From NCBI GenBank assembly GCA_025360895.1, contig JANYBF010000253.1, positions 1 to 18,368 of the forward strand: DNA of 18,368 nt. The letters are read 5' to 3'. The translations under genes were made by a program, and so were the position numbers. Positions 6,421-14,900 of this stretch are shown in pieces. Numbering within the stretch: the stretch's first letter is position 1; every line of letters begins with the position of its first letter. Below the pieces are notes generated by a model. It did no database searches. It was not told the origin of the DNA and worked only from the letters and a program-made list of their open reading frames with translations. Source of the DNA: Verrucomicrobiota bacterium. GTDB taxonomy: Bacteria > Verrucomicrobiota > Verrucomicrobiia > Limisphaerales > JADLHS01.

Positions 6421-9005
6421 TATTCGGGAAATTTCGCTGAGCGATACGGCTGATGTCCTTGATACAGCCGGATGCGGGCGACCACCTCGGAAGCCATGTT
6501 CGTATCGCCGGATAATCGCGCGTGGTCCCCGGCGCTTTGGGCGGTGATGACTGCGTCGTCGAAGCGGCCAACTTCCGCGTACGCGGCGGCCAAGGCATCC
6601 AACACGGACGGTTGCAGGCGATCCGCCTGACCTGCGATCGGTTCGGTCAGTCGGATCGCTTCCTCGCCGTTGCGAAAATGAGCATCGGGGTCGGTCGCAA
6701 GCACCCACGCCAGCGTACTGGCGGCACTCAACGATTCCGGGCGAAGCCGCAGGGACTCGCGCAAATGTTCTATACCCGCTTCCGGTTGCCGCAGTCCGAT
6801 CCAGGCCTTTCCCAGATACAAATGGGCGGCGGCATGCGTTGGTGTCCGGTTCACCAATTCGGTCAGGGTGGCGGTCGCTGTTTCAAACTGTCCGAGCAGG
6901 ACGCGACCTTTGCCCAGATTGTAGGCCGCTTCAACGGATTTATTATCAAGCCGCGCGGCTTCGCTGAAAGCCTCGACTGCCTTGGGCAACTGGCCCAGCT
7001 TCAAGAGTGACAGGCCGAGGTTCAGATGGATCTGCGCCAGCTTCGGATCCCAACGAAGCGCTTCGGCGTAATGAAGAATGGCCTCCTCGTCCCGACCCAT
7101 CCGGGCAAGTACTCCGCCCAAATTGTTGTGGGCCTCGGCGGAGTTTGGTTTGCTTCGCAAGGCCTGTTGGATCCGCAAGACCGCTTCCGCCAGGCGTCCG
7201 CCGGCCACTAATTCTGCGCCGAGATTGATGTATGCTTCCGTGTACTTCGGCGTGAGTCGAATTGCTTCTTCATGCTGAGCTATGGCGCCCGACACGTCGC
7301 CCTGCCGGGCCAGCGCCACCCCCAGGTTGTTTCGATAGACTGAATTGCGGGGTGCGTGCCGGACGGCCTGTGCGTAATAGTTCGCCGCCTCACGCCGCTC
7401 CCCCATGGCATTTAGGGCGATGCCGATGGCGTTGAAGGTTTCGGCGGACTCCGGCTGGGCGCGAGCCATTTCCAGGTAGCGCTGGATGGCAAATTGCAAA
7501 TGCACGTTGGCGGCGTTGGTGTCGCCCTCGCGAGCCAACACGAGGCCGAGATTTTTACGGTACAAAGGATCGTCCGGCGCAATACGTACCGCCTCGGCGT
7601 AGCACCGTTTAGCCTCCGCAGATCGGCCCACATCCTGTAAACTAAAGCCGAGGTTATTTTGCGCCTGCGCATTTTCCGCCGTGACGGCCACCGCCCGCTC
7701 AAATAGCGTGACGCTGTCGCGCCAATAGCAGGTTTGCTTCGCCGTGCCGCCCCCCCAGCCGATCAGCCAGCCGGCCGTCAGGATGCCGACCAACCGTTGC
7801 GGCGCGCGAACGCGTTTGAAAAAGTCAGCGGCCGCCCAGACCATCAGGATGAAAAAGCCGATGCTCGGAAAATAGGTGTAACGATCGGCCATCGCCTGGC
7901 GCCCGACTTGAATCAATCCGATGACCGGCACCAGGGTCCCCAAAAACCAAAACCAACCCATGGGCAGGTAGGCCCACCGCCGGGCCCACCGCAGGCATAT
8001 GATCGTGGTTGCCATCAATAGCCCCGCCGCCCCTATGGTAATCCCGACCGGCCACGCCGAGGGGAGCGGATAAATTATAGCCAGATCCGTGGGCCAGATC
8101 AGCTTGCCCAGATAGCGGACGCATGAAACCAGCGAGTTGGCCAGCCGGGCGGACAGCGGTTGCACATCCAACGGAGCCATGGCTCCCCCGCTGTTCTGCG
8201 CAGCAATCGTCAGCGCACAGGAGATGACGGAAAGCGCGAACCACGGCCACTTCTCGAGCACCAGGCGGCTCACGACATTCGCCTGGTTTTCCCGGTTCCC
8301 CCCGCGCGCAAACCTCCGCAATGGCCACCAATCCAGCAGCAACAAAACCCAGGGCAACGTGACCAACATCGGTTTGCTCATCAGACTCAAAGCAAAACAA
8401 AGGAAAGCAGCCCAATAATTCCGGTTGGGGGGGACGAACAAGGTTTGCCGCGAAGAAGCTGGTGTCCGGACGACTGATTGGTCCCCCGGCGCATGGCTTC
8501 CGGCCGCCACTTGACGGACATACCGCGCATACACCAGCAGGGCCAGCAGTCCAAACCATGTGCTCAACACATCCTTGCGTTCCGCGAGCCAAGCCACCGA
8601 TTCCACATGCGCCGGATGCAGGGCGAACATCGCCGCCACGGTCGCGCTGCGCCAGGTCGAGTTCGTCAGAGAGTTTAACAGACGGAAAAGCAGCAGACTG
8701 TTCAAAATGTGGAGAGCCACACTCACGAGATGGTGGGGACCGGCGGCCACTCCGAAAATTTGGCAGTCCAGCATGTGCGACAGCCACGCAAGCGGATGCC
8801 AGTTGGCCGCTTGAAAGCTGGTGAAGGCGCGGACGACTCCTTCCCAAGTCAGACCGGCGCGGACTTGATCGTTTTCCGTGATGTATTCCGGGTCGTCAAA
8901 GTTCACGAAGCCAAGACGCCCGGCCTGCCAGTACGCGGCGGTGGTTGCCAGGACGAGCGCGAGGTAAATCAACCGGTGCGCTTTCTTGTCCGTCCCGCCG
9001 TGCAT
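6420..9005 (-). CDS. TMTC-like multi-pass membrane protein with C-terminal TPR array
   Basis: The protein is 861 residues from the ATG at 9005. The first half (about 10-440) is strongly hydrophobic with roughly ten membrane segments. It carries NFDDPEYI (acidic pair at 37-38), WHPLAWLSHMLDC (69-81) and HPAHVESVAWLAERKDVLS (130-148). These are the hallmark motifs of TMTC/DUF1736-type GT-C glycosyltransferases, eukaryotic O-mannosyltransferases with many TPR-bearing bacterial relatives. Residues about 440-855 are ten or more tetratricopeptide repeats (for example NNLGVALARQGDVSGAIAQHEEAIRLTP), ending in the LAWVLATDPDAHFRNGEEAIRLTEP pattern. The acidic pair after the first helix fits a lipid-phosphate-sugar-using transferase, but no bacterial substrate is known to me. 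The in-frame start at 9152 would overlap ubiX, so 9005 is preferred; both lack a Shine-Dalgarno sequence. It is followed by the amidase and epimerase genes on the same strand. Confidence 0.83.
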   Translation of the reverse strand: MHGGTDKKAHRLIYLALVLATTAAYWQAGRLGFVNFDDPEYITENDQVRAGLTWEGVVRAFTSFQAANWHPLAWLSHMLDCQIFGVAAGPHHLVSVALHILNSLLLFRLLNSLTNSTWRSATVAAMFALHPAHVESVAWLAERKDVLSTWFGLLALLVYARYVRQVAAGSHAPGDQSVVRTPASSRQTLFVPPNRNYWAAFLCFALSLMSKPMLVTLPWVLLLLDWWPLRRFARGGNRENQANVVSRLVLEKWPWFALSVISCALTIAAQNSGGAMAPLDVQPLSARLANSLVSCVRYLGKLIWPTDLAIIYPLPSAWPVGITIGAAGLLMATTIICLRWARRWAYLPMGWFWFLGTLVPVIGLIQVGRQAMADRYTYFPSIGFFILMVWAAADFFKRVRAPQRLVGILTAGWLIGWGGGTAKQTCYWRDSVTLFERAVAVTAENAQAQNNLGFSLQDVGRSAEAKRCYAEAVRIAPDDPLYRKNLGLVLAREGDTNAANVHLQFAIQRYLEMARAQPESAETFNAIGIALNAMGERREAANYYAQAVRHAPRNSVYRNNLGVALARQGDVSGAIAQHEEAIRLTPKYTEAYINLGAELVAGGRLAEAVLRIQQALRSKPNSAEAHNNLGGVLARMGRDEEAILHYAEALRWDPKLAQIHLNLGLSLLKLGQLPKAVEAFSEAARLDNKSVEAAYNLGKGRVLLGQFETATATLTELVNRTPTHAAAHLYLGKAWIGLRQPEAGIEHLRESLRLRPESLSAASTLAWVLATDPDAHFRNGEEAIRLTEPIAGQADRLQPSVLDALAAAYAEVGRFDDAVITAQSAGDHARLSGDTNMASEVVARIRLYQGHQPYRSAKFPE

Positions 9006-9114
9006 TAGCCATAATCTATCGCAACAAAATGCCCACGAAAGCCAAAACAGGGTTGCCAAGCCCAAGGCCATCGCCATCCTTTCACCACCTGAGTTCAGAC
9101 CGAACATCCAATCT
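9006..9114. promoter_or_regulatory. Divergent intergenic region between the TPR gene and ubiX
   Basis: These 109 bases lie between two divergent starts, so they should hold promoters in both directions. I could not pick a convincing -35/-10 pair. An AT-rich stretch (9010-9030) lies just before the TPR gene start and could contain its -10 region. No Shine-Dalgarno sequence precedes either start. Confidence 0.3.
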
Positions 9115-9672
9115 GTGAAAATCCTCGTCGCCATCACCGGAGCCAGCGGCACGCTGTACGCCCAGCGGCTGCTCGATAATCTCGACCCGCAGGCGCACGA
9201 AATTCACGTCGTACTCAGCAATTACGCACAACAAGTCATCGCCGAGGAATTGCCCGGCGGCCTGCGCCTGCCGGCGGGGGTAAAGCCCCATGGCCTCAAA
9301 AGCATGAACGCTCCGTTCGCCAGCGGCTCGAATCCGCCGGACGCGATGGTGGTTATTCCCTGCACGATGGGCACCCTGGGCCGGATTGCGCATGGCTACA
9401 GCGAAGATGTTCTATTGCGCGCCGCTGATGTGATGCTCAAGGAGCGGAAAAAACTCATCCTCGTCCCGCGCGAAACGCCGTTAAGCTTGGTTCACGTCAA
9501 AAACTTTGAACTGCTCCTGCTTGCGGGCGCGACGATCCTCCCGGCAAATCCCTCCTTCTACATGCGCCCGCAAACGATTGTGGAAGTCGTGGACACCGTC
9601 GTCGCGCGGGTACTCGATCATCTCGGCGTGGCGCATCAGCTCGTGAAACGTTGGGCGGAGGAGAAAGAATGA
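9115..9672 (+). CDS. ubiX: Flavin prenyltransferase UbiX
   Basis: The protein is 185 residues from a GTG at 9115 (reads VKILVAITGASGTLYAQRLL). The flavin-binding GASGTLYAQ motif, a Ser/Asn-rich segment (FASGSNPPDAMVVIPCTMGTLGRIAHGYSEDVLLRAADV) and the KERKKLILVPRETPLSLVHVKN stretch are all UbiX hallmarks. UbiX joins dimethylallyl phosphate to FMN to make prenylated FMN, the cofactor of UbiD-type decarboxylases. No ubiD lies in this window, so the partner must be elsewhere. The upstream frame extends to 8986 but adds sequence not seen in the family, so the GTG at the family start is chosen despite the lack of a Shine-Dalgarno sequence. The UbiA-type gene follows on the same strand after 80 bases, suggesting a shared role in quinone biosynthesis. 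The enzyme is a soluble dodecamer in known members. Confidence 0.93.
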   Translation: MKILVAITGASGTLYAQRLLDNLDPQAHEIHVVLSNYAQQVIAEELPGGLRLPAGVKPHGLKSMNAPFASGSNPPDAMVVIPCTMGTLGRIAHGYSEDVLLRAADVMLKERKKLILVPRETPLSLVHVKNFELLLLAGATILPANPSFYMRPQTIVEVVDTVVARVLDHLGVAHQLVKRWAEEKE

Positions 9673-9715
9673 AAATTCAGCCCCTCGGTCTCCAAGTTCT
9701 TTACGCCCCGTCCCT

Positions 9716-9742
9716 GCGCCTTGGCGCCTTGGCGCCTTGGCG
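9716..9742. repeat. Short tandem repeat of an 8-base unit between ubiX and ubiA
   Basis: GCGCCTTG is repeated three times exactly (9716-9723, 9724-9731, 9732-9739) and followed by GCG. The complementary strand reads GCCAAGGC in tandem. It lies in the 80-base gap between the stop of ubiX and the start of the UbiA gene. The type of sequence (GGCGCCAAGG arrays) looks like a dispersed intergenic repeat rather than a regulatory site, but a single locus cannot prove that. Confidence 0.75.
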
Positions 9743-9752
9743 TTAAAGCCCA

Positions 9753-10706
9753 ATGCTCTCTTTCGTTCAAAAGTGGGCCGGCTTCGTGCGTTTCTCGCAC
9801 ACGATCTTCGCCCTGCCGTTCGCCCTCGCCGCGATGGCGGTGGCCGCGCGGGAAAATCGCGGCTGGCCGGGCGGGCGCACGTTCGGCCTGATTCTCGCCG
9901 CGATGGTTTGTGCCCGCACCTGCGCGATGGCGTTCAACCGGATCGTGGATCGCAAGTTTGATGCGCTCAATCCGCGTACGGCGAACCGGCATTTGCCCGC
10001 CGGGCAAATCAGTCTGGGCAGCGCCATCTTTCTCTGTGCCTTTTCCGGCGCGGGCCTCATCGCCGCCAGTTGGTTGCTCAACCCGCTGTGCTTTTATCTC
10101 TCGCCCGTCGCGCTCATAGTGATTTGTTTTTATTCCCTCACCAAGCGCTTCACGGATTACACGCACGTCTTTCTCGGCCTCGCGCTGGCCCTGGCGCCGG
10201 TGGGCGCCTGGCTGGCGGTGAAGGGCGGGTTCGGTTTTGGGTCTCCGGCCGGCCTCTTCGCCTCGACTGAATCTTTGCTGACGTGGCTGGGGGACGCCAG
10301 AGTTGGGATCCAGCCAGTGGTGCTGGCGTTGGCCGTGGTACTGTGGCTGGTGGGCTTCGATGTCATCTACGCGTTGCAAGATTACGAGTTCGACAAACGT
10401 CAGGGCCTGCGTTCCCTCGTCGTGGCCTGGGGACCGAAGAATGCGCTCGCCGCCGCCTTCCTTGCGCACATCATCATGTGCGGCCTGCTCTTCGCCTTCG
10501 GTTTGCTGTGCCGGTTCCGCTTCGTCTATTTCGTGGGCTGGGTCGTCATTGTGGCGTGCCTCGTGATGGAACACTGGATTGCCCGCCGCCGCAGTTTGAA
10601 TTGGATCAACCTCGCCTTCTTCCGCCTGAACGCCGTGGTCAGCGCCGTTTTTTTCGTCGTGGTAGTGGCGGAGGTGATTTTCCGGGGCGGGTTCCGATTG
10701 CGTTGA
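9753..10706 (+). CDS. UbiA-family 4-hydroxybenzoate-type polyprenyltransferase
   Basis: The protein has 317 residues and about eight or nine membrane helices. The first aspartate motif is NRIVDRKFD (62-70), followed by NPRTANRHLPAG. The second is DVIYALQDYEFD (203-214), giving both metal/pyrophosphate-binding Asp clusters. UbiA enzymes move a polyprenyl chain onto an aromatic acid in the membrane. The sequence fits the branch often called ubiA_other or MqnP, which in many bacteria without ubiquinone works in futalosine-route menaquinone synthesis with UbiX/UbiD-like decarboxylases. Pairing with ubiX supports that reading, though ubiquinone-type use is not excluded by sequence alone. A Gly-rich insertion (about 158-185) lies in a loop between helices. 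No Shine-Dalgarno sequence precedes the ATG. Confidence 0.9.
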   Translation: MLSFVQKWAGFVRFSHTIFALPFALAAMAVAARENRGWPGGRTFGLILAAMVCARTCAMAFNRIVDRKFDALNPRTANRHLPAGQISLGSAIFLCAFSGAGLIAASWLLNPLCFYLSPVALIVICFYSLTKRFTDYTHVFLGLALALAPVGAWLAVKGGFGFGSPAGLFASTESLLTWLGDARVGIQPVVLALAVVLWLVGFDVIYALQDYEFDKRQGLRSLVVAWGPKNALAAAFLAHIIMCGLLFAFGLLCRFRFVYFVGWVVIVACLVMEHWIARRRSLNWINLAFFRLNAVVSAVFFVVVVAEVIFRGGFRLR

Positions 10707-10753
10707 AACGGTTGCTTTCGGATTTGCCCGCGCGGGACCAGCGGCGCATTACA

Positions 10754-10782
10754 TTGACGCCAATTACCCACCTACGTACCGT
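10754..10782 (+). promoter_or_regulatory. Possible promoter for the RND efflux operon
   Basis: TTGACG (10754-10759) is followed after 17 bases by TACCGT (10777-10782), a good -35 and a weak -10 (three of six positions match). A run of ten A (10796-10805) lies between it and the adaptor ATG at 10817, which has no Shine-Dalgarno sequence. No operator or repressor gene is visible nearby. Confidence 0.28.
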
Positions 10783-10816
10783 TGCCATCGCACGTAAAAA
10801 AAAAATCTGACGTCGT

Positions 10817-11959
10817 ATGAAGATCAAACCATGGCTCGTTATCATCGGCTTGGCGACGGCGCTCGCGTCTTGCTCCAAACCGCAAGGCGAAGCGCCCAAG
10901 ACCCAGGGTGACGAGGCGGCGCCGGTAACCGTCATCCCGGTGGAATCTTTCCCGCTGGACCGTTCGATTTCAATCATCGGCACCTTATTTGCCAAGGACG
11001 AGGCGACCGTTGGCGCGCAGGTCGAAGGCCAGGTCGAAAAGACCCGGGTGGATTTCGGCGACCGCGTGACGACGGATCAGGAAATCGCGCTGATTGACAC
11101 CACCGCCTACGAAGCGCAGGCCCGGCAATCAGCGGCCAACGTCGCCAAGGTAAAAGCCAGTGCCCTCAACGCCGCCCAGAACCTCAAGCGCGTCCAGGAT
11201 CTGCAACGGGACAAAATCAGTTCCGCCAGCGACCTCGACAAAGCCGTCGCTGACTCCGAGCAGGCGCGCGCCGAAGTCAACGCGGCCGAAGCGGCCGACG
11301 CCATCGCGCAACTCAATCTCGAACGTTCCCATGTGCGCGCCCCGTTCAACGCCGCCGTGGCTGAACGCATTGCCAGCGCGGGCGATTACTTGAAAATCGG
11401 AGCGCCGTTGTTTCGTATCGTGAACGACTCCGTGCTGAAATTTATTTTTCAAGTGCCGGAACGGAGCGCGTCCTTTGTGACGAAAAAGCTGCCCGTGCAG
11501 TTCAACGTGGACAATTACCCGGGGGAAACTTTCACCGGCAGCGTTTATCTCATCAGCCCGTCGGTCTCGACCGCGTCACGGGCGTTCGGCGTCGGTGCGC
11601 TGGTGACCAACACCGACTTCCGGTTGAAAGCGAACACCTTCGCGCGCGGCTCGCTCACACTCGAACGGGCGGTGCCCACACCGATGATTCCGCTCGAAGC
11701 CGTGGTCAGTTTTGCCGGAGTGACGAAAGTGTTCGTGGTCGAAGGCGCCACCGCCCACACGCGGGCGGTCAAGGTGGGCCGGATTCAAAACGGGCGGCAG
11801 GAGATTTTAGAGGGTTTGAAATCAGGCGAACAAGTGGTGGTCAGCGGTCAAAGCCGTTTGAGTGACGGCCAGAAAGTCACCATTCAATCGCCGCCGCCGG
11901 TTGGGGGTGTGGAAAAATCGGCAATTACGAACGCGGCGAACGCTGCTGCCCATGAATAG
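10817..11959 (+). CDS. RND efflux periplasmic adaptor lipoprotein (HlyD/MFP family)
   Basis: The protein has 380 residues. The signal peptide ends in ALASC, so Cys19 is the probable lipid anchor. Residues 60-95 (KDEATVGAQVEGQVEKTRVDFGDRV) form the first half of the barrel-sandwich (lipoyl-like) domain. Residues about 97-165 are an Ala/Gln/Lys-rich alpha-helical hairpin, and SHVRAPFNAAVAERIASAGDYLKIG (171-195) returns to the sandwich. The remainder supplies the beta-barrel and membrane-proximal domains (IPLEAVV; VFVVEGATAHTRAVKVG). This is the fusion protein that links an inner-membrane RND pump to an outer-membrane channel. The pump gene overlaps its 3' end by 8 bases (11952-11959), so the two are co-translated. 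No TolC-like gene or regulator is in the window, so the outer-membrane channel must be encoded elsewhere. The substrate is unknown. Confidence 0.94.
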   Translation: MKIKPWLVIIGLATALASCSKPQGEAPKTQGDEAAPVTVIPVESFPLDRSISIIGTLFAKDEATVGAQVEGQVEKTRVDFGDRVTTDQEIALIDTTAYEAQARQSAANVAKVKASALNAAQNLKRVQDLQRDKISSASDLDKAVADSEQARAEVNAAEAADAIAQLNLERSHVRAPFNAAVAERIASAGDYLKIGAPLFRIVNDSVLKFIFQVPERSASFVTKKLPVQFNVDNYPGETFTGSVYLISPSVSTASRAFGVGALVTNTDFRLKANTFARGSLTLERAVPTPMIPLEAVVSFAGVTKVFVVEGATAHTRAVKVGRIQNGRQEILEGLKSGEQVVVSGQSRLSDGQKVTIQSPPPVGGVEKSAITNAANAAAHE

Positions 11960-14900
11960 CGCTGAACCAGAACCTTCGGCAAAAGAACCGGCGGCGATCA
12001 AAGGCGTCGGCCTCGCGGATCTGTGCATCAAACGGCCGGTCTTCGCCACGATGATCAATCTGTTCATCGTGGTACTGGGCTGGTTTTCGTTGAGCAGCAT
12101 CGGCATTGACCAGTTTCCCAACGTCGAATTGCCCATCATCACCGTGACCACGACGTTGCGGGGCGCTTCCCCCGAGGAAATGGAAACCAGCGTCACCAAG
12201 CCACTGGAGGAAATCATCAATACAATCCAGGGCATTGATGAATTGAGCAGTGTCACCACCGAGGGGGTTTCGCAAATTAACGTGCAGTTTCTGCTGGAGC
12301 GTAATCGCGACGTCGCCGCACAGGATGTGCGCGACAAGGTAAACACCATTCTCGCCCGCCTCCCGCCCGACACCGACCCGCCCATCATTGACAAGTTCGA
12401 CCTCGACGCCGTTCCCGTGATCGCGATCAGCGTCAACGCGCCACGCGATTTGAAGGAGATCAGCTATATCACGGACAAGTTCATAAAACAAAGCCTTGAG
12501 ACGGTCTCGGATGTGGGGTCCGTCAGCATGGCGGGTGCGCGCGCGCGCGCAGTGCAGGTTTCCGTGGACATTGGCAAGCTCCGGGCTTACGGCCTGACGA
12601 TTGACGACGTGCGCAAGGCGTTGGACCGGCAGAATATTGAAATTCCCGGCGGCCGGCTCAATCAAAACCCCCGCGAGCTTACGGTCCGCACCCTCGGTCG
12701 CATGGAGGCCGTAAAGGATTTTAACGAACTCATCGTGGCGAATTTCGGCGGGCAACCGGTGTTCCTGAAAGACGTCGCCCAAGTCGAGGATGCCATCGAA
12801 GAACCCCGCTCCCTCTCCACCGCCAACGGCCAGAAGTGCGTGACGCTCATCGTGCGCAAACAATCCGGCAGCAACACGGTGAAAGTGATTGATGGCGTGA
12901 AGAAACGCCTGGAGGAACTCAAAGCCGTTTTGCCGCCGGACTTTCAATTGCAGGTAATCCGCGATCAATCGCGCTTCATTCGGCGGTCGCTCGAGGAAAT
13001 CAACTTTCACCTGCTGCTCGGCGCGATTCTCGTGGCGCTGACGACGTTCGCCTTTCTCCACGATTGGCGCGGCACGGTGATCGCCTGCGTCGCCATCCCA
13101 ACTTCCATCATTTCCACCTTCGTGCTCATGCGCGCGATGGGTTACACGCTGAATAATTTCACGATGCTGGGCCTGGTGTTTTCCGTCGGCATCGTGATTG
13201 ATGATGCCATCGTCATTTTGGAAAATATTCACCGGACGATGGAGGAAAAAGGTTGGAGCGGGGCGAAAGCCGCGAGCTACGCCACGGGTGAAATCGCCCT
13301 CGCGGTCATGGCCACGACGCTTTCGCTCGTGGTCATCTTTCTGCCCTTGGCCTTCATGAAGGGCCGCGTGGGCATGTTCTTCTCCAGCTATGGCGTGACG
13401 GTGGCTTTTGCAATTATGGTGTCGCTGTTTGTTTCCTTCACGCTCACCCCAATGCTTTCCTCGCGCTTCCTCCGGCACACCGACGATCCGAAATCGCGGG
13501 AGAAAAAAGCGCATGGCGGGCCGCTCATGCAATGGCTTTCCCGCCACTACCTGGCCGTCTTGCGCTGGAGCCTGCATCACCGCTGGGTGATCATGGCGGC
13601 GTCCGGCTTGTGTTTTATTTTGATTATTCCGCTCGGCAAGCTGACCAAGTTCACATTCATCCCGCCCGATGATTCGAGCGAATTCGAGATTTCGCTGCAA
13701 ACCCCCGAAGGTTCGAACCTCCAACGCACCACCGAGATTTGCAACCAGATTGAACAACGTCTGCGCGCGTTGCGCATCGGTGAGGAGGTCGCGATCGTAA
13801 ATTCACTTATTACCATCGGCAACACCAGCGGCCGGCTTGGCAAAGGCGAGGGCGTGGTGACCATCGCGACGATTTATTGCCGGTTGCCGGAGTTGGGCGG
13901 GTGGTGGAACAAAATCATCGGCGGCACCCGGCGCTGGTCGCAGTTTCAAGTAATGGATCAGGCGCGGAAAATCCTGGCGCAGTTTCCGGACGTGCGTTCG
14001 AGCGTACAATTGATTTCCAACATCGGCGGCGGGGGGCGCAATTCGGATCTGCAGTTCAACCTCGTGGGACCGGACCTCCAGAAGCTCACGGGCTACGCGG
14101 AGCAAATCATCACCATCCTGCGCCGGACCCACGGCCTGGCCGACGTGGACATGACGCTGGCTAATCGCAAACCCGAATTGCGCGTCGAGATTGACCGCGA
14201 AAAGGCGAGCCAGTTTGGTTTGCAGATTCAGGACATCGCGGACACCTTGCGCACGCTGGTCGGCGGCGAGATCGTCGGCACGTTCCGCGAGAACGACGAC
14301 CTGTATGACGTGTGGCTGCGCGCCGACGCGCGCGACCGAACCACGCAGGAGGCGCTGGGCGACGTCACGTTGCGACTGAACAGCGGAACGAATGTCGGGC
14401 TGGTGCAACTTGCGAACTTTGTCCACTTTCAAGAAGCCCGTGGGCCTAACCAGATTGATCGTTATCAACGCCAGCGCAAGGTCACCGTGGTCGCCAACCT
14501 GACGACCGACAAGGCGCTGGGGGACGCGATCACGGACGTACAAGCCGTCATCAAGACGATCGGCCTGCCCGCCGGCTATGGGGTGACGTTCACCGGTCGT
14601 GCCAAGACGTTGCAGGAAACATTTCAGAACTTCCTGCTCGCGTTCGGCCTCGCCATGATTTTCATGTACATGATTCTGGCGGCGCAATTTGAAAGCTTTG
14701 TCCATCCGATTTCCATCTTGCTGGCCGTGCCGCTCTCCCTGCCGTTCGCGTTGTTTACGATGGTGGTCCTCAACGAACCGCTCAACATTTACGCCATCTT
14801 TGGCCTGTTCATGCTGTTCGGCATCGTGAAGAAGAACGGTATCTTGCAGGTGGACTACACCAACACGCTGCGGGCCCGCGGCCTCGATCGCGAGGAAGCG

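Noticed and set aside
7825..8847. 340-residue open frame on the minus strand in another phase of the TPR gene
   Set aside because: The TMTC-like frame explains the region with conserved motifs; this alternative has none.
9006..9152. N-terminal extension of the TPR protein to 9152
   Set aside because: It would overlap the start of ubiX by 38 bases and adds residues before the usual first helix; 9005 is more plausible.
9636..10574. 312-residue open frame on the minus strand opposite the UbiA gene
   Set aside because: It has a charged, repetitive composition that mirrors the hydrophobic UbiA frame and reads through the octamer repeat.
10773..10805. Hairpin plus A run as an intrinsic terminator after the UbiA gene
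   Set aside because: The stem is only five pairs and the run is A, not T, on the transcribed plus strand; nothing on the minus strand ends there.
11925..13757. 610-residue open frame on the minus strand opposite the RND pump
   Set aside because: It is His/Arg/Asp-rich shadow coding of a typical HAE1 pump, made possible by high GC; no motif is present.
13803..14705. 300-residue open frame on the minus strand opposite the RND pump
   Set aside because: It is a shadow of the second half of the pump with no recognisable domain.
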